The notes under the pieces are model-generated. The model worked only from the letters and a program-made list of their open reading frames with translations. It was not told where the DNA came from and did no database searches. Positions 8,811 to 17,370 of a DNA stretch of 60,497 nucleotides are shown here, piece after piece; within the stretch, counting starts at the first letter, position 1, and each line of letters opens with the position of its first letter. The position numbers and the translations under genes are program-made. Location of the stretch: assembly GCA_016791365.1 (NCBI GenBank), contig JAEUMT010000020.1, positions 1 through 60,497 of the forward strand, written 5' to 3'. This DNA is from Hyphomonadaceae bacterium. Lineage in GTDB: Bacteria; Pseudomonadota; Alphaproteobacteria; Caulobacterales; Aquidulcibacteraceae.

Positions 8811-9302
8811 ATGAGCGACGAGCCGAAGACTTACGCCTCCCCGGGCGATGATCCGCTGCAGCGTGTTCGCGCCATGATCCAGTTTACGCCGCAGGCGCAG
8901 GCGCTGAGGATGGAGGTGACCAAGATCGAGCCGGCGCGGGTGTGGGGGCTGGTGCCCTATCGCGAAGAGCTGATCGGCGATCCCGAGACGGGCGTCATTG
9001 CGGGCGGAGTTATCACGACCTTCCTCGACACGCTTTGCGGCACGGCGGCGGTCGCGGCGATGGAGCACCCGACGACGGTGGCGACGATCGATTTGCGGAT
9101 CGACTACATGCGGCCGGCAACGCCGAAGCGCGACGTGCTGGCCGAAGCGCATTGCTACAAACTTGGCCGCAGCGTCGCGTTCGTGCGTGCGGTTGCGTAC
9201 GACGAAACGCCGGACAATCCGATCGCGCACGTGGCGGCGGCGTTCATGGTCAATTCGAGTAGTGGCCGCAAGTTCGGCGCGAATTTGCGGGGGAAGAAGT
9301 GA
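8811..9302 (+). CDS. PaaI-family hotdog thioesterase
   Basis: 163 residues with a 4HBT hotdog fold. The GGVITTFLDTLCGTAA helix segment and the following VATIDLRIDYMRPA strand are characteristic; the Asp in TFLD is the likely catalytic residue. It should hydrolyse acyl-CoA thioesters. The start lies nine bases after a GCTAGCAC sequence. A second hotdog gene follows after a palindromic repeat, and together they may form a heteromeric or paired enzyme. Confidence 0.85.
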   Translation: MSDEPKTYASPGDDPLQRVRAMIQFTPQAQALRMEVTKIEPARVWGLVPYREELIGDPETGVIAGGVITTFLDTLCGTAAVAAMEHPTTVATIDLRIDYMRPATPKRDVLAEAHCYKLGRSVAFVRAVAYDETPDNPIAHVAAAFMVNSSSGRKFGANLRGKK

Positions 9303-9323
9303 TGATCCGTGTGGTGATCTTTG

Positions 9324-9452
9324 CTCCCCCGTTCACGGGGGAGCTGTCAGCGAAGCTGACTGAGGGGGCGGATCAGGCGCAATCACCTGACGTCCGCGCG
9401 CGTGTCGCCCCCTCCGATCGCTGCGCGACCACCTCCCCCGTGAACGGGGGAG
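9324..9452. repeat. Composite palindromic element between two thioesterase genes
   Basis: Two 20-nt hairpins that are exact reverse complements of each other sit at the ends (9324-9343 and 9433-9452). Inside are gagggggcg at 9363-9371 paired with cgccccctc at 9407-9415, and a short GTCAGC/GCTGAC hairpin at 9346-9360. The right end runs into the start of the next gene and supplies its Shine-Dalgarno sequence. Confidence 0.85.
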
Positions 9453-9456
9453 GAAA

Positions 9457-9882
9457 ATGAACCCGCAACAGCGTGTCGCCGCCGCGATAGAGCGGATTCC
9501 TTATGCGCGGTTTCTGGGCATTCGCGCCGAGCTCAAGGGCGATGAGCTGACATTGGTGATGCCGTTTAGCCAGCACCTCGTCGGCAATCCGCTTTTGCCG
9601 GCCTTACATGGCGGCGTGGTGGGCGCGCTGCTTGAGGTGACGGCGCTGACGCAGCTGGCGATTGCGTCGAAGAGCGAGCGGTTTCCGAAGACCGTCGATA
9701 TCGGGATCGACTACCTGCGTTCAGGAAAGCCGGTTGATACGTTTGCACGCGCGAAGGTCGTGAAGATCGGGCGGCGGATTGCGAATGTGCAGGCAGAGGC
9801 GTGGCAGGGCGAAAGAACACAGCCAATCGCGACGCTGCACGGGCATTTCATGACGCCTGAGACGGAAGAACAAGCCGGCTAA
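9457..9882 (+). CDS. PaaI-family hotdog thioesterase
   Basis: 141 residues with the hotdog signature LHGGVVGALLE and the strand KTVDIGIDYLRSG; the Glu in ALLE takes the usual catalytic position. It is a second acyl-CoA thioesterase, divergent from the one at 8811. Its Shine-Dalgarno (GGGGGAGG, 9446-9453) lies almost wholly within the right arm of the preceding palindrome. The stop codon is followed within a few bases by a REP-A pair. Confidence 0.85.
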   Translation: MNPQQRVAAAIERIPYARFLGIRAELKGDELTLVMPFSQHLVGNPLLPALHGGVVGALLEVTALTQLAIASKSERFPKTVDIGIDYLRSGKPVDTFARAKVVKIGRRIANVQAEAWQGERTQPIATLHGHFMTPETEEQAG

Positions 9883-9885
9883 GCA

Positions 9886-9953
9886 ATATGGACCGTTGGC
9901 GTCCCGCCGGCTGGCTCCCGTGCATGCCGGCGAGACGCCGGCGGTCCATATTA
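9886..9953. repeat. REP-A inverted pair between convergent genes
   Basis: Left arm 9886-9911 and right arm 9926-9951 are imperfect inverted copies of ATATGGACCG..GCCGGC, with a 14-base spacer. It lies between the thioesterase stop codon and the stop codon of the 30-residue peptide gene. The right end (GGTCCATATTA) contains that gene's TAA. Confidence 0.85.
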
Positions 9954-10043
9954 GTTCAGCACTCCGAACAGGAAGAGCAGAATGATGATCGGCAGGGGAA
10001 TGCCGATGACCCAGAGAATGCAGCCTTTGCCGAGTTCACCCAT
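9951..10043 (-). CDS. Small hydrophobic membrane peptide
   Basis: A 30-residue gene: ATG at 10043, TAA at 9951-9953. MGELGKGCI is followed by a single strongly hydrophobic helix containing PLPIII. A purine-rich GGAGAA stretch lies just upstream of the ATG. Similar very short hydrophobic proteins are annotated as hypothetical in many alphaproteobacteria. It sits 12 bases downstream of another membrane-protein gene on the same strand and is probably co-transcribed with it. The stop codon is part of a REP arm. Confidence 0.6.
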   Translation of the reverse strand: MGELGKGCILWVIGIPLPIIILLFLFGVLN

Positions 10044-10055
10044 GATGCATTCTCC

Positions 10056-10706
10056 TCAAACTTTTGGTGCGTGCTGGTAGGCGGTCGCGTCGTCGAGACG
10101 CGGGCGCGTTTCCCACTTCGGGTGATGTGAACCCAGCCAACCGCCAGCGATGGCGCCGGCAAGGCCGAGCGAAAGCGACCCAACCGTCCACCAGGCGATC
10201 CCGGCAAGCGCGTCGGCGGTGTCTTCGGCGGTGGCGAGGTCGGACGCGTTCGCGCCCTGCCCGTCGGTCGCATCGCTTAGTTCGCCAATGGTTTCCGCGA
10301 CGCCAGAGGTCAGCGCGTCGCCGCTTGAGAGCGCGCCGGCGGCGAACGTCGCCAACGACACGGCGAACGCGACGGCGAGCGCCCAGACCAGGAAGCCTGT
10401 CAACAAGCCGCCGAAATGGTCGGGATAGCGTGAGCCGCGCGAGGCGATGTAGGCGCCGACTTGAAAGGCCACGAGCTGCGCGAACATGACGTACAGCCCG
10501 CCGCCAATGGATATGGTCTCGTCCTGGCTATTCAGTTCGTAGGGATTGAACGCTGCGGCGCCGATGGCGAGGCCGAGCACATTCAGCAGAAAGCCAATTG
10601 CGATCGCGGCGACGGCGCCGGCGAAAATCGTGGACCATTGGATCAGCGGATGCGCGTAATGGCGCCCTGCGATCGTGTAATCGGGATCAAATCTGTAAGC
10701 GACCAT
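10056..10706 (-). CDS. Multi-pass membrane protein of unknown function
   Basis: 216 residues with four hydrophobic helices (roughly residues 24-48, 72-95, 100-130 and 175-200). The start at 10706 has GGAGAGG seven bases upstream; a longer frame to 10733 lacks one. Helix 1 (FAGAVAAIAIGFLLNVLG) resembles the N-terminus of uncharacterised alphaproteobacterial membrane proteins sometimes labelled PhnA-like. No function can be assigned. It is followed by a 30-residue hydrophobic peptide gene. Confidence 0.7.
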   Translation of the reverse strand: MVAYRFDPDYTIAGRHYAHPLIQWSTIFAGAVAAIAIGFLLNVLGLAIGAAAFNPYELNSQDETISIGGGLYVMFAQLVAFQVGAYIASRGSRYPDHFGGLLTGFLVWALAVAFAVSLATFAAGALSSGDALTSGVAETIGELSDATDGQGANASDLATAEDTADALAGIAWWTVGSLSLGLAGAIAGGWLGSHHPKWETRPRLDDATAYQHAPKV

Positions 10707-10776
10707 GACGCCTCTCCAGCCGAGAAATCTCAAGCCGGTAACGAGGCGCCACGTTGTTGGTTCCGTGGAACTCGAT

Positions 10777-11655
10777 TTAAGCCGCGTTTTTGCGACGCGT
10801 TAGAGCCGCGAAGTCGTTGAGGAGCATCTCAGTCATGCTGCCGGGCTTGAACGCGAGCCCCGCGATTTCGCGCACCGGGGTAATTTCGGCGGCCGATCCG
10901 GTGAGGAAGCACTCGCTGAAGGTCGCCAATTCGTTGGGCCAGATCGCGCGCTCGATCACTTCTATGCCGCGCTGGCGGGCCATCGCGATCACGGTTTGAC
11001 GGGTGATGCCGTTCAAGAAGCAATCCGGCGTCGGCGTGTGCAGGACGCCGTCGCGCACGAAAAAGATGTTCGCGCCGGTGCCTTCGGCAATCTGGCCTCG
11101 CCAATCCAGCATCATCGCGTCATCGAATCCGGCATCGGTCGCGGCATGGCGCGAGAGCGTGCAGATCATGTAGAGGCCGGCGGCTTTGGAGTTGCACGGC
11201 GCGGTGTCGGGCGCGGGACGGCGCCACGGCGCGATCATCAGGCGTACGCCCTTCATCTTGTCCGCGAAGTAATCGCCCCACACCCAAGAGGAGATGGCGA
11301 CGTGAACGTCGTCGCGTTTGGCCGAGACGCCCATCTGCTCGGAGCCGCGCCAGGCGATGGCGCGGAGATAGCAATTCGGCATTTGCTGGCGAGTGATGAG
11401 TTCGACCTTGGCGCGATCGATCTCCTCGGCGCTGAACCCCAGCTTGAATCCGAGCACCTTCGCCGAGGCGTGGAGGCGTTCGCTGTGCTCGCGGCTCTTG
11501 AAGACGACGCCGTCATAAGCGCGCTCGCCCTCGAAGACGGCGGACGCATAGTGCATGGCATGGGTGAGGACGTGGACGCGCGCGTCGCGATGGGGGATGA
11601 ATTTGCCATCCATCCAAATCCAGCCATCGCGATCGTCAAAAGGCTGCGCCGCCAT
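10777..11655 (-). CDS. ilvE: Branched-chain amino acid aminotransferase
   Basis: PLP-dependent fold-type IV transaminase catalysing the last step of Leu, Ile and Val synthesis with 2-oxoglutarate/glutamate. The Schiff-base lysine is K157 in CNSKAAGLYM, and E191 in AEGTGANIF matches the PLP-ring glutamate. The 292-residue length is normal. The ATG at 11655 is chosen because GGAGGA lies six bases upstream; a GTG nine codons further out has none. It is divergent from an OmpR-type regulator pair across about 210 bases. Confidence 0.93.
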   Translation of the reverse strand: MAAQPFDDRDGWIWMDGKFIPHRDARVHVLTHAMHYASAVFEGERAYDGVVFKSREHSERLHASAKVLGFKLGFSAEEIDRAKVELITRQQMPNCYLRAIAWRGSEQMGVSAKRDDVHVAISSWVWGDYFADKMKGVRLMIAPWRRPAPDTAPCNSKAAGLYMICTLSRHAATDAGFDDAMMLDWRGQIAEGTGANIFFVRDGVLHTPTPDCFLNGITRQTVIAMARQRGIEVIERAIWPNELATFSECFLTGSAAEITPVREIAGLAFKPGSMTEMLLNDFAALTRRKNAA

Positions 11656-11783
11656 GCCGTTTCCTCCATTATGATCGGACACTTGCCGATCCGCGGCGCC
11701 GGTGTGATGGTGCGGTGCAGCGGGGTTGGTTTTGCAGGATATAGTGTGTCGCGCGGCATGAGTGTCAACGAACCTGCTTTGAG

Positions 11784-11799
11784 GGTAGAATTTTCTACC
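11784..11799. promoter_or_regulatory. Perfect 16-bp inverted repeat in the ilvE / response-regulator divergent region
   Basis: GGTAGAA-TT-TTCTACC, arms 11784-11790 and 11793-11799, about 65 bases before the response regulator start and 130 before ilvE. It has the size and symmetry of an operator for a dimeric regulator. Neither neighbour is a MarR or TetR protein, so the binder is unknown. Confidence 0.5.
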
Positions 11800-11864
11800 G
11801 GTAACTTGGCCTTTGCGGGGTCAAAAGCACCTCCTAGTGGGCGCGTTTGCCGGGGACGTTGCAT

Positions 11865-12572
11865 ATGAATGCCGCGCCCGCCTTCGACGCACTCGACCGG
11901 CCGCCTCACCTGCTGCTGGTGGATGATGACGACCGCATCCGCGAATTGCTCAAGAAATACCTGTCGCAGGCCGGCGCGCGGGTCTCGGCGGCGGCGGACG
12001 CGGCAGGCGCGCGCAAGCTTCTCGACGGCATGGATTTCGACCTCCTCATTCTCGATGTGATGATGCCGGTCGAAGACGGCTTCTCGCTGGCGGAGAGCGT
12101 CCGCAAATCGTCCAAGGTGCCGATCGTGCTGCTGACCGCGCGCGGGCTGGCGGAAGACCGGATCAAGGGGCTTTCGATCGGCGCTGACGATTATGTCGCC
12201 AAGCCGTTTGAACCGGCCGAACTCACGCTGCGCATCAACGCGATCCTGCGCCGGACGTTGGCGGCGCGCGGCGAGGCGCCGGAGACGGTGACGTTCGGTC
12301 CGTTCGCGTTCAACGGCGCGCGCGGTGAGCTGGCGCGCGAGGGCGTCACGGTGCGGCTGACGGAAGCCGAGGTCGCGCTGCTCCGGATTCTCGCCATGCG
12401 GCCAGGCGAAGTGATCAGCCGCGAGGAGCTCGCCAAGCGCACCGGCGCGGGGCTTGAACGCTCGGTTGACGTGCAGGTGACGCGCCTGCGGCGGAAGATG
12501 GAAGTCGACCCGCGCGCACCGGTGTTTCTGCAAACGGTGCGCGGCGTCGGCTATCGTCTGGCGGCCGATTGA
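11865..12572 (+). CDS. OmpR-family response regulator
   Basis: 235 residues. The receiver domain has acidic residues D20-D22, phospho-acceptor D64 in LILDVMMP, T91 and K113. The C-terminal winged helix (about 135-232) contains the recognition helix in RSVDVQVTRLRRKME and a final GVGYRL. It is paired with the downstream histidine kinase by a TGATG overlap. The ATG at 11865 is preferred over the TTG at 11847. The sequence resembles the PetR/OmpR-type regulators that sit near ilvE in other alphaproteobacteria; the controlled genes are unknown. Confidence 0.9.
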   Translation: MNAAPAFDALDRPPHLLLVDDDDRIRELLKKYLSQAGARVSAAADAAGARKLLDGMDFDLLILDVMMPVEDGFSLAESVRKSSKVPIVLLTARGLAEDRIKGLSIGADDYVAKPFEPAELTLRINAILRRTLAARGEAPETVTFGPFAFNGARGELAREGVTVRLTEAEVALLRILAMRPGEVISREELAKRTGAGLERSVDVQVTRLRRKMEVDPRAPVFLQTVRGVGYRLAAD

Positions 12573-13915
12573 TGGACGCGGCGCCCAAACCACGCATGCG
12601 CTTTCGCGATATTCTGCCGAAGGGCCTCTATTGGCGCACGCTGCTGATCATCGTGGCGCCGGCGGCGTTACTGCAGCTGATCATCACGCTCGTATTTCTG
12701 GACGACCACTGGCAGGCGACGTCCAAGCGCATGAGCCAGGGCGTGGCGGCGGATGTGGCGCTGATCATCCAGCTTTATGAGCGCGATCCGACGCAGGAGA
12801 ATTTCGAGGCGCTGCGCGAATACGCGATGCGGCCGCTGCGCTTGGAAATCGAGCTGCAGCCTGGCGCGGACCTCACCATCCCGCGCTGCCGCGCATGGGG
12901 CTCGACGCTCGATCGCTATCTGCTGCGCTCACTACAGACCGACATCAATCGCGAAGTCTTTTACGATTCCACCTGCCCCGGGCCGCAGGTTGTAATCCGC
13001 GTGCCGGTTGAACGCGGCGTGTTGCAGCTCAAGGCGTATCGCGACCGCGTGCAGGCGCGTTCGGGGCCGCTGTTCGTGGCGTGGATTTCGGGCGCGACGA
13101 TTTTTCTGATCGTGGTCTCGGTGATCTTCATTCGCAACCAGGTGCGGCCGATCGAAAACCTCGCTGATGCGATGGAGAGGTTTGGGCGCGGCGAGGATAC
13201 CGGCTACATCCGTGCGCGCGGAGCGCGCGAAGTGCGCGGCGCGACGTTGGCGTTTCAGGACATGCGCCAGCGGATACGCAAACAGATTGAACAGCGCTCG
13301 CAACTTCTTGCCGGTGTCAGCCACGATTTGCGCACGCCGCTGACGCGGTTGAAGCTGCAGCTGGCGATGATGGAGCAATCGCCGGAAATCGACGACATCA
13401 AGCGCGACCTGGCGGAGATGGAACAAACGCTCGACGAGTATTTGGCGTTCGCAAAAGGTCAGGCGGATGAAGCGCCGGAACTGGTCGATGTCCCGGCGCT
13501 GGTGCGGGAGGTTGTCGCCGATACCGTGCGCGGCGGCGGCGATGTGGCTGTCGAAGGGCAGATGGATGCCGCGCCGACCCCGGGCCGCGCGCGCGCGCTC
13601 AAGCGTTGCCTCGCCAATTTGATCGACAACGCCGCCGCGCATGGCGACAAAATCCGCATCGCGATCTCCAGCAACGATCAGGCGATTACGGTGTGTGTCG
13701 ATGACAACGGTCCGGGCATTCCGGAAGAACTCTACGAAGAAGCTTTCCGCCCCTTCTCGCGCCTGGATGAGACGCGGTCGCGCAACCAGAAAGGCGTAGG
13801 CCTTGGGCTCGCGATCGCGCGTGACGTCGCGCGCAGCCACGGCGGCGATATTCTGTTGAGTCGCAGTCCTTTAGGCGGATTGCGCGCGGCGTTGCGGGTG
13901 CCGCGGCCGGCTTAG
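12572..13915 (+). CDS. EnvZ/RstB-type sensor histidine kinase
   Basis: 447 residues. Two transmembrane helices (about 22-44 and 168-187) bracket a periplasmic sensor of about 120 residues. HAMP is at 188-240, and the phospho-accepting H251 lies in GVSHDLRTPLTR. The N box (NLIDNAAAHG), G1 (DDNGPGIP) and G2 (GVGLGLAI) are all present, so it should be active. It forms a one-base-overlap operon with its response regulator. The periplasmic domain contains two cysteines (PRCRAW and STCPGP), which could form a redox-sensitive disulfide. Confidence 0.9.
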   Translation: MDAAPKPRMRFRDILPKGLYWRTLLIIVAPAALLQLIITLVFLDDHWQATSKRMSQGVAADVALIIQLYERDPTQENFEALREYAMRPLRLEIELQPGADLTIPRCRAWGSTLDRYLLRSLQTDINREVFYDSTCPGPQVVIRVPVERGVLQLKAYRDRVQARSGPLFVAWISGATIFLIVVSVIFIRNQVRPIENLADAMERFGRGEDTGYIRARGAREVRGATLAFQDMRQRIRKQIEQRSQLLAGVSHDLRTPLTRLKLQLAMMEQSPEIDDIKRDLAEMEQTLDEYLAFAKGQADEAPELVDVPALVREVVADTVRGGGDVAVEGQMDAAPTPGRARALKRCLANLIDNAAAHGDKIRIAISSNDQAITVCVDDNGPGIPEELYEEAFRPFSRLDETRSRNQKGVGLGLAIARDVARSHGGDILLSRSPLGGLRAALRVPRPA

Positions 13916-13918
13916 GGC

Positions 13919-13940
13919 TGTGGATAAAATCTTGTCCACG
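13919..13940. promoter_or_regulatory. DnaA-box-like inverted pair after the kinase gene
   Basis: TGTGGATAA at 13919-13927 is an exact reverse complement of the strong DnaA box TTATCCACA. TTGTCCACG at 13932-13940 is a weaker box, and the two form a 5-bp stem (GTGGA/TCCAC). It could bind DnaA, act as a weak terminator, or be chance. Confidence 0.25.
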
Positions 13941-14006
13941 TGCGGCGCGTTCTGGCGCGGCGCGCCGGGTTGGCGATAAGCGCCCTGGCGTCGTATAGGG
14001 CTGGGC

Positions 14007-15374
14007 ATGGACGACACGGGCGAACGCGACTGGACTTCCCGAGCGAGGATTTGCATCGACTTCGGCACCGCATTGTCGAAGGCGGCGATCTGCCTCGACC
14101 CGATGCTGCCGCTGGAAGTTGGCGTGAAGCCGCTGCCGATTGGCGCGATTTCGGGCGCGGAACATCCGTTGCTCACGCCCTCCGTGCTCTATGTCGATGA
14201 CGGCCGCATGTATTTCGGCCCGCAGGCGCTGGAGCACGCGCATCGCGGCGTCGATACCGCACGCGATCCGCTGATCTCGTTCAAGACAGTGCTCGGCGCC
14301 ACCAATGTTGGGGAAGCGCTGCAGACGCGGCTGCGCCCGTCAATGGATCCGACCGGCACGTTCAAGCAGCGCGACGCGCTGGTGCTGTATATCGCGTACC
14401 TCGATCAGTTGATCCGCGAAGCGTTGGATCTCGCGCCAAACATGCCGCGCGGGGTGATCAACGCAAAGCGCCGCTATACGAGCCCAGTCTGGCGCCCGGG
14501 CAGCGGCGTCGATTTGGCGTTTGAAGCTGTGTTCAACGAAGCGGCGGCGGTGTCGCAAAAACTTGGCCGGCAATTTTTGCTGCAGGGCGAAGGCATCTCG
14601 ATCGCGCAGTGCAAAGATGCGCTCGATCGGGCGGCGGCGGCGCCGGGAAACGGCATGCTCGAGACGGGCATTTTCGAACCGCACGCGGCGGCGGCGGCGG
14701 CGCTGGCCTTCACCTCGCAACCCACGCGCTTTGTGCTGGTGCTCGATATCGGCGCGGGCACCAACGACATGGCGGCGTTTGACTTCGACGAAAGCGTTGA
14801 GCCGCCGTCGCTGAGCGAAATCAAGGAAGCGCGCCAGTGCAGCGCGCTCGCGGGCGATGAAGTCGATCGCATCCTGATCGAGCTGATGCTGCGCAAAGCC
14901 GGCTTTGACCGGAACAACCCGGATGACATGCGCACCCTGCGCGCCGCGCGGCTTAGCGCGCGTGAGTTGAAGAAGGACATCTTCCGCCACGGCAAATGCA
15001 CCATGCGCATCGGCCGCAAGACGATCACCGTGCTCGCCAAGGAATTGGCCGAAGATCCGAATTTCCGGACGTATCAGCAGGCGCTGGCGCAGACCATTGC
15101 GGCAAGCCTGCGTGTGGTTGCAATGCGCGCGCGCGAAGTGGGCGCGCCGACGATTGATGTCGTGCTCGCGGGTGGCGGCTCGCATCTGCCCTTCCTGACG
15201 GCGCTGGTTCAACACGCCGGCAATAGCGTGGCGCAGGGCATTCAATTGCGCGTTGGTCCGCTTTCGCCGGCCAACCCGCTTTACACCAGCATCGACGCGT
15301 CGCTGCGCGACGTCTTCCCGCAAATCGCCATGGCGGTCGGCGGCGCGCTGGTGGAGATGATGCCGGCGCGATGA
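14007..15374 (+). CDS. Hsp70/actin-like ATPase lacking a substrate-binding domain
   Basis: 455 residues. Phosphate-1 (CIDFGTALSKAA, from about residue 16), phosphate-2 (VLDIGAGTND, about 247) and the adenosine motif (VLAGGGSHLPF, about 388) show an actin/Hsp70 ATPase fold. There is no beta-sandwich substrate domain and no DnaK linker after the ATPase core, so it is not a standard chaperone. It overlaps queE by four bases and is probably co-translated with it. A link to 7-deazaguanine metabolism is suggested only by this coupling. It could be a DnaK-derived regulator or a scaffold. Confidence 0.75.
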   Translation: MDDTGERDWTSRARICIDFGTALSKAAICLDPMLPLEVGVKPLPIGAISGAEHPLLTPSVLYVDDGRMYFGPQALEHAHRGVDTARDPLISFKTVLGATNVGEALQTRLRPSMDPTGTFKQRDALVLYIAYLDQLIREALDLAPNMPRGVINAKRRYTSPVWRPGSGVDLAFEAVFNEAAAVSQKLGRQFLLQGEGISIAQCKDALDRAAAAPGNGMLETGIFEPHAAAAAALAFTSQPTRFVLVLDIGAGTNDMAAFDFDESVEPPSLSEIKEARQCSALAGDEVDRILIELMLRKAGFDRNNPDDMRTLRAARLSARELKKDIFRHGKCTMRIGRKTITVLAKELAEDPNFRTYQQALAQTIAASLRVVAMRAREVGAPTIDVVLAGGGSHLPFLTALVQHAGNSVAQGIQLRVGPLSPANPLYTSIDASLRDVFPQIAMAVGGALVEMMPAR

Positions 15375-16123
15375 GCGCAATCTTGAAGCTCGCGCGCAAC
15401 GATCAGGGCGAGCCGGAAATCTTCCGTTCCATTCAAGGCGAAGGCCCCGCGATCGGACGGCCGCGCACGTTCGTGCGGCTATCGGGCTGCAACTTACACT
15501 GCGTGTGGTGTGACACGGCGTACACGTGGAATTGGGTCGGCACGCCCTTTGCGCATCGGGACAACGCGAAGTTCAATCTCAGCGCCGAGATGGTGAGCTT
15601 GAGCGTAAAGGAAACGGCCGCCCGCATTCGCGCGCTGCCGAGCGAGGGGGTTGTCATCACCGGCGGCGAGCCGTTGCTGCAAACCGGAGCGGTTGTGGAA
15701 TTGATCGACACGCTACGCCTGGATGATCATCGCGCCTGGGTCGATATCGAAACCAATGGCTCCATCGTTCCGAGCCAAGAGCTCGTGGATCGCATCGACT
15801 TCTTCGTGGTGTCGCCGAAGCTGGCGCACTCGGGCAACGAGGCGGCGCTGGCTTTGAAAGACGAGGCGCTGCGGCGGTTCGCGCAGATGACGTCCGCGTC
15901 GTTCAAGTTTGTGGTCAAGGACGCCGCCGATGTCGAAGCAGTTGCGGCGCTGGCCGAGACATACGCGTTCGCGAAACAGCGCATCTACATCATGCCGGAG
16001 GGCACGACGTCAGAGGCCCTCCTCGCGCGCGGGCCGACATTGATCGACGCGGTCATCGCCCACGGGTTCAACTATTCGGACCGCCTGCACATTCACCTCT
16101 TCGGGCAGAAGCGCGGCGTGTGA
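15371..16123 (+). CDS. queE: 7-carboxy-7-deazaguanine synthase
   Basis: Radical-SAM enzyme converting 6-carboxytetrahydropterin to 7-carboxy-7-deazaguanine in the preQ0/queuosine pathway. The EIFRSIQGEG start is diagnostic. The cluster-binding cysteines are C40, C44 and C47 (CNLHCVWC, the usual CX3CX2C), followed by GGEPLLQ. The 250-residue length is typical. Other que genes are not in the window. It is translationally coupled to the Hsp70-like ATPase upstream and followed by an inverted repeat that may end the transcript. Confidence 0.92.
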   Translation: MSAILKLARNDQGEPEIFRSIQGEGPAIGRPRTFVRLSGCNLHCVWCDTAYTWNWVGTPFAHRDNAKFNLSAEMVSLSVKETAARIRALPSEGVVITGGEPLLQTGAVVELIDTLRLDDHRAWVDIETNGSIVPSQELVDRIDFFVVSPKLAHSGNEAALALKDEALRRFAQMTSASFKFVVKDAADVEAVAALAETYAFAKQRIYIMPEGTTSEALLARGPTLIDAVIAHGFNYSDRLHIHLFGQKRGV

Positions 16124-16144
16124 TCCTGTCGACGGCCCGCGTCT

Positions 16145-16222
16145 GCTTCGACGAACTCAGCATGACGCTACTGTAGGCCGCAGCGCGCGTCGGAATTGGC
16201 GTCATGCTGAGCTTGTCGAAGC
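16145..16222. repeat. Inverted repeat of the CTTCGACAAGCTCAG family
   Basis: Arms 16145-16167 and 16200-16222, 23 bases each with 21 paired, separated by 32 bases. It lies between the convergent queE and dioxygenase genes. A single degenerate copy is at 37402-37425. Confidence 0.85.
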
Positions 16223-16245
16223 GCGACGCCACGCACTATGTGCGC

Positions 16246-17226
16246 TCACCCTACTTCGCGCGCCAAATCAGGAAACACCTTCGAGACTTTGCTCATCAAA
16301 TACTCGCCATACGTGCCGGAGAACGCGTGCACGTTGGCGTGATCCCAGCGTTCGGTGCTGTCGTCGCGGGCGCGCGCGTGATCCGGCAGCGGGACGATTT
16401 GCGCATCCCAGCCGGGATCGAAGAAAAACGGAAACGAGAGGCGGCTTTTGCCACTGACGTTGCGGACGCGATGAGGCGTTGAGCGATAGGCGCCGCCGGT
16501 CAAGCGATCGAGCATGTCGCCGATATTGCACACGAGAGCGCCTTCGATTGGCGGCGCTTCGATCCAGCCATCCGGCGTCTTCACTTGCAGGCCGCCGTGT
16601 TCGTCCTGCGCGAGCAAGGTCAGCAAGCCATAATCGGTGTGTTCACCGACGCCCCAGCTTTCATCGTCGCCCGCGGGATACTCGAAGATACGAAACAGCA
16701 ACGTCGGATCGGCGGTGTAGGTGCGGCGGAAGTATTGCGCATCGAGGCCAAGGCTGAGCGCGACGCCTTCCATTATCGCATACGCGGCGCGTGTCGCTTC
16801 ATACATAAAGCGCAACACAGATAGCTTCAGGTCGGGAATGGCATCGGGGAAGAGATTTGCCCCGTGCAGCGGCACGCCCGCGCGGACGCGCGCGTCATCG
16901 GGCCCAAGCTCCGCTCCGAAGTATATCCCCTGCTTGCGATCGGGTTTGCCGCTGGTGAGTTCGCCGCCGACGGGAAAGTAGCCGCGCCAAGCTTTGCCAC
17001 CGCGGGCCATCGCGATCTTCAATTTCTCGGCTTCGGGAAGAGCGAAGAACGCTCTGCTGCTGGACTCCAAGTCAGCCAGTGTCTCGGCGCGGACGCCGTG
17101 ACCGACGGCGTAGAAAAAGCCGAGCGTCGTGCACGCTTGTTCGATTTCGCGCGCAACTTCGCGCGCGTCTCCACCGTCGAGCAGCGCGGCGACATTGATG
17201 ATCGGCAATCTCCCGAGGATCGTCAT
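16246..17226 (-). CDS. Isopenicillin N synthase-like 2-oxoglutarate/Fe(II) dioxygenase
   Basis: 326 residues. The iron ligands are H196 and D198 (GEHTDYG) and H252 (STPHRV), and R262 in SRLSFP binds the 2-oxoglutarate carboxylate. The N-terminal DIOX_N region has the [11 protein letters not shown] motif. The substrate cannot be told from sequence; bacterial members modify amino acids, hormones or xenobiotics. It stands alone, convergent with queE. Confidence 0.88.
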   Translation of the reverse strand: MTILGRLPIINVAALLDGGDAREVAREIEQACTTLGFFYAVGHGVRAETLADLESSSRAFFALPEAEKLKIAMARGGKAWRGYFPVGGELTSGKPDRKQGIYFGAELGPDDARVRAGVPLHGANLFPDAIPDLKLSVLRFMYEATRAAYAIMEGVALSLGLDAQYFRRTYTADPTLLFRIFEYPAGDDESWGVGEHTDYGLLTLLAQDEHGGLQVKTPDGWIEAPPIEGALVCNIGDMLDRLTGGAYRSTPHRVRNVSGKSRLSFPFFFDPGWDAQIVPLPDHARARDDSTERWDHANVHAFSGTYGEYLMSKVSKVFPDLAREVG

Positions 17227-17370
17227 ATCGTCCGTATCATCTCTCAGGCGCCCGTTGGCCGCGCGAAGCTATCCGTATGTGGGCAGCCTCGCGCCTTGGC
17301 GTCACGATTTTCATCCTACATGTTTTCCGGAGCTAACGAGAACAGGCTCGCGCGCTAAGCGCGGGCTTCG

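Noticed and set aside
12932-13840. A 302-codon minus-strand frame opposite the histidine kinase
   Set aside because: Shadow of the kinase; His/Arg-rich without any domain.
14340-15380. A 346-codon minus-strand frame opposite the Hsp70-like gene
   Set aside because: Arg/His/Ala-rich composition typical of an antisense shadow; the plus strand has clear ATPase motifs and operon geometry.
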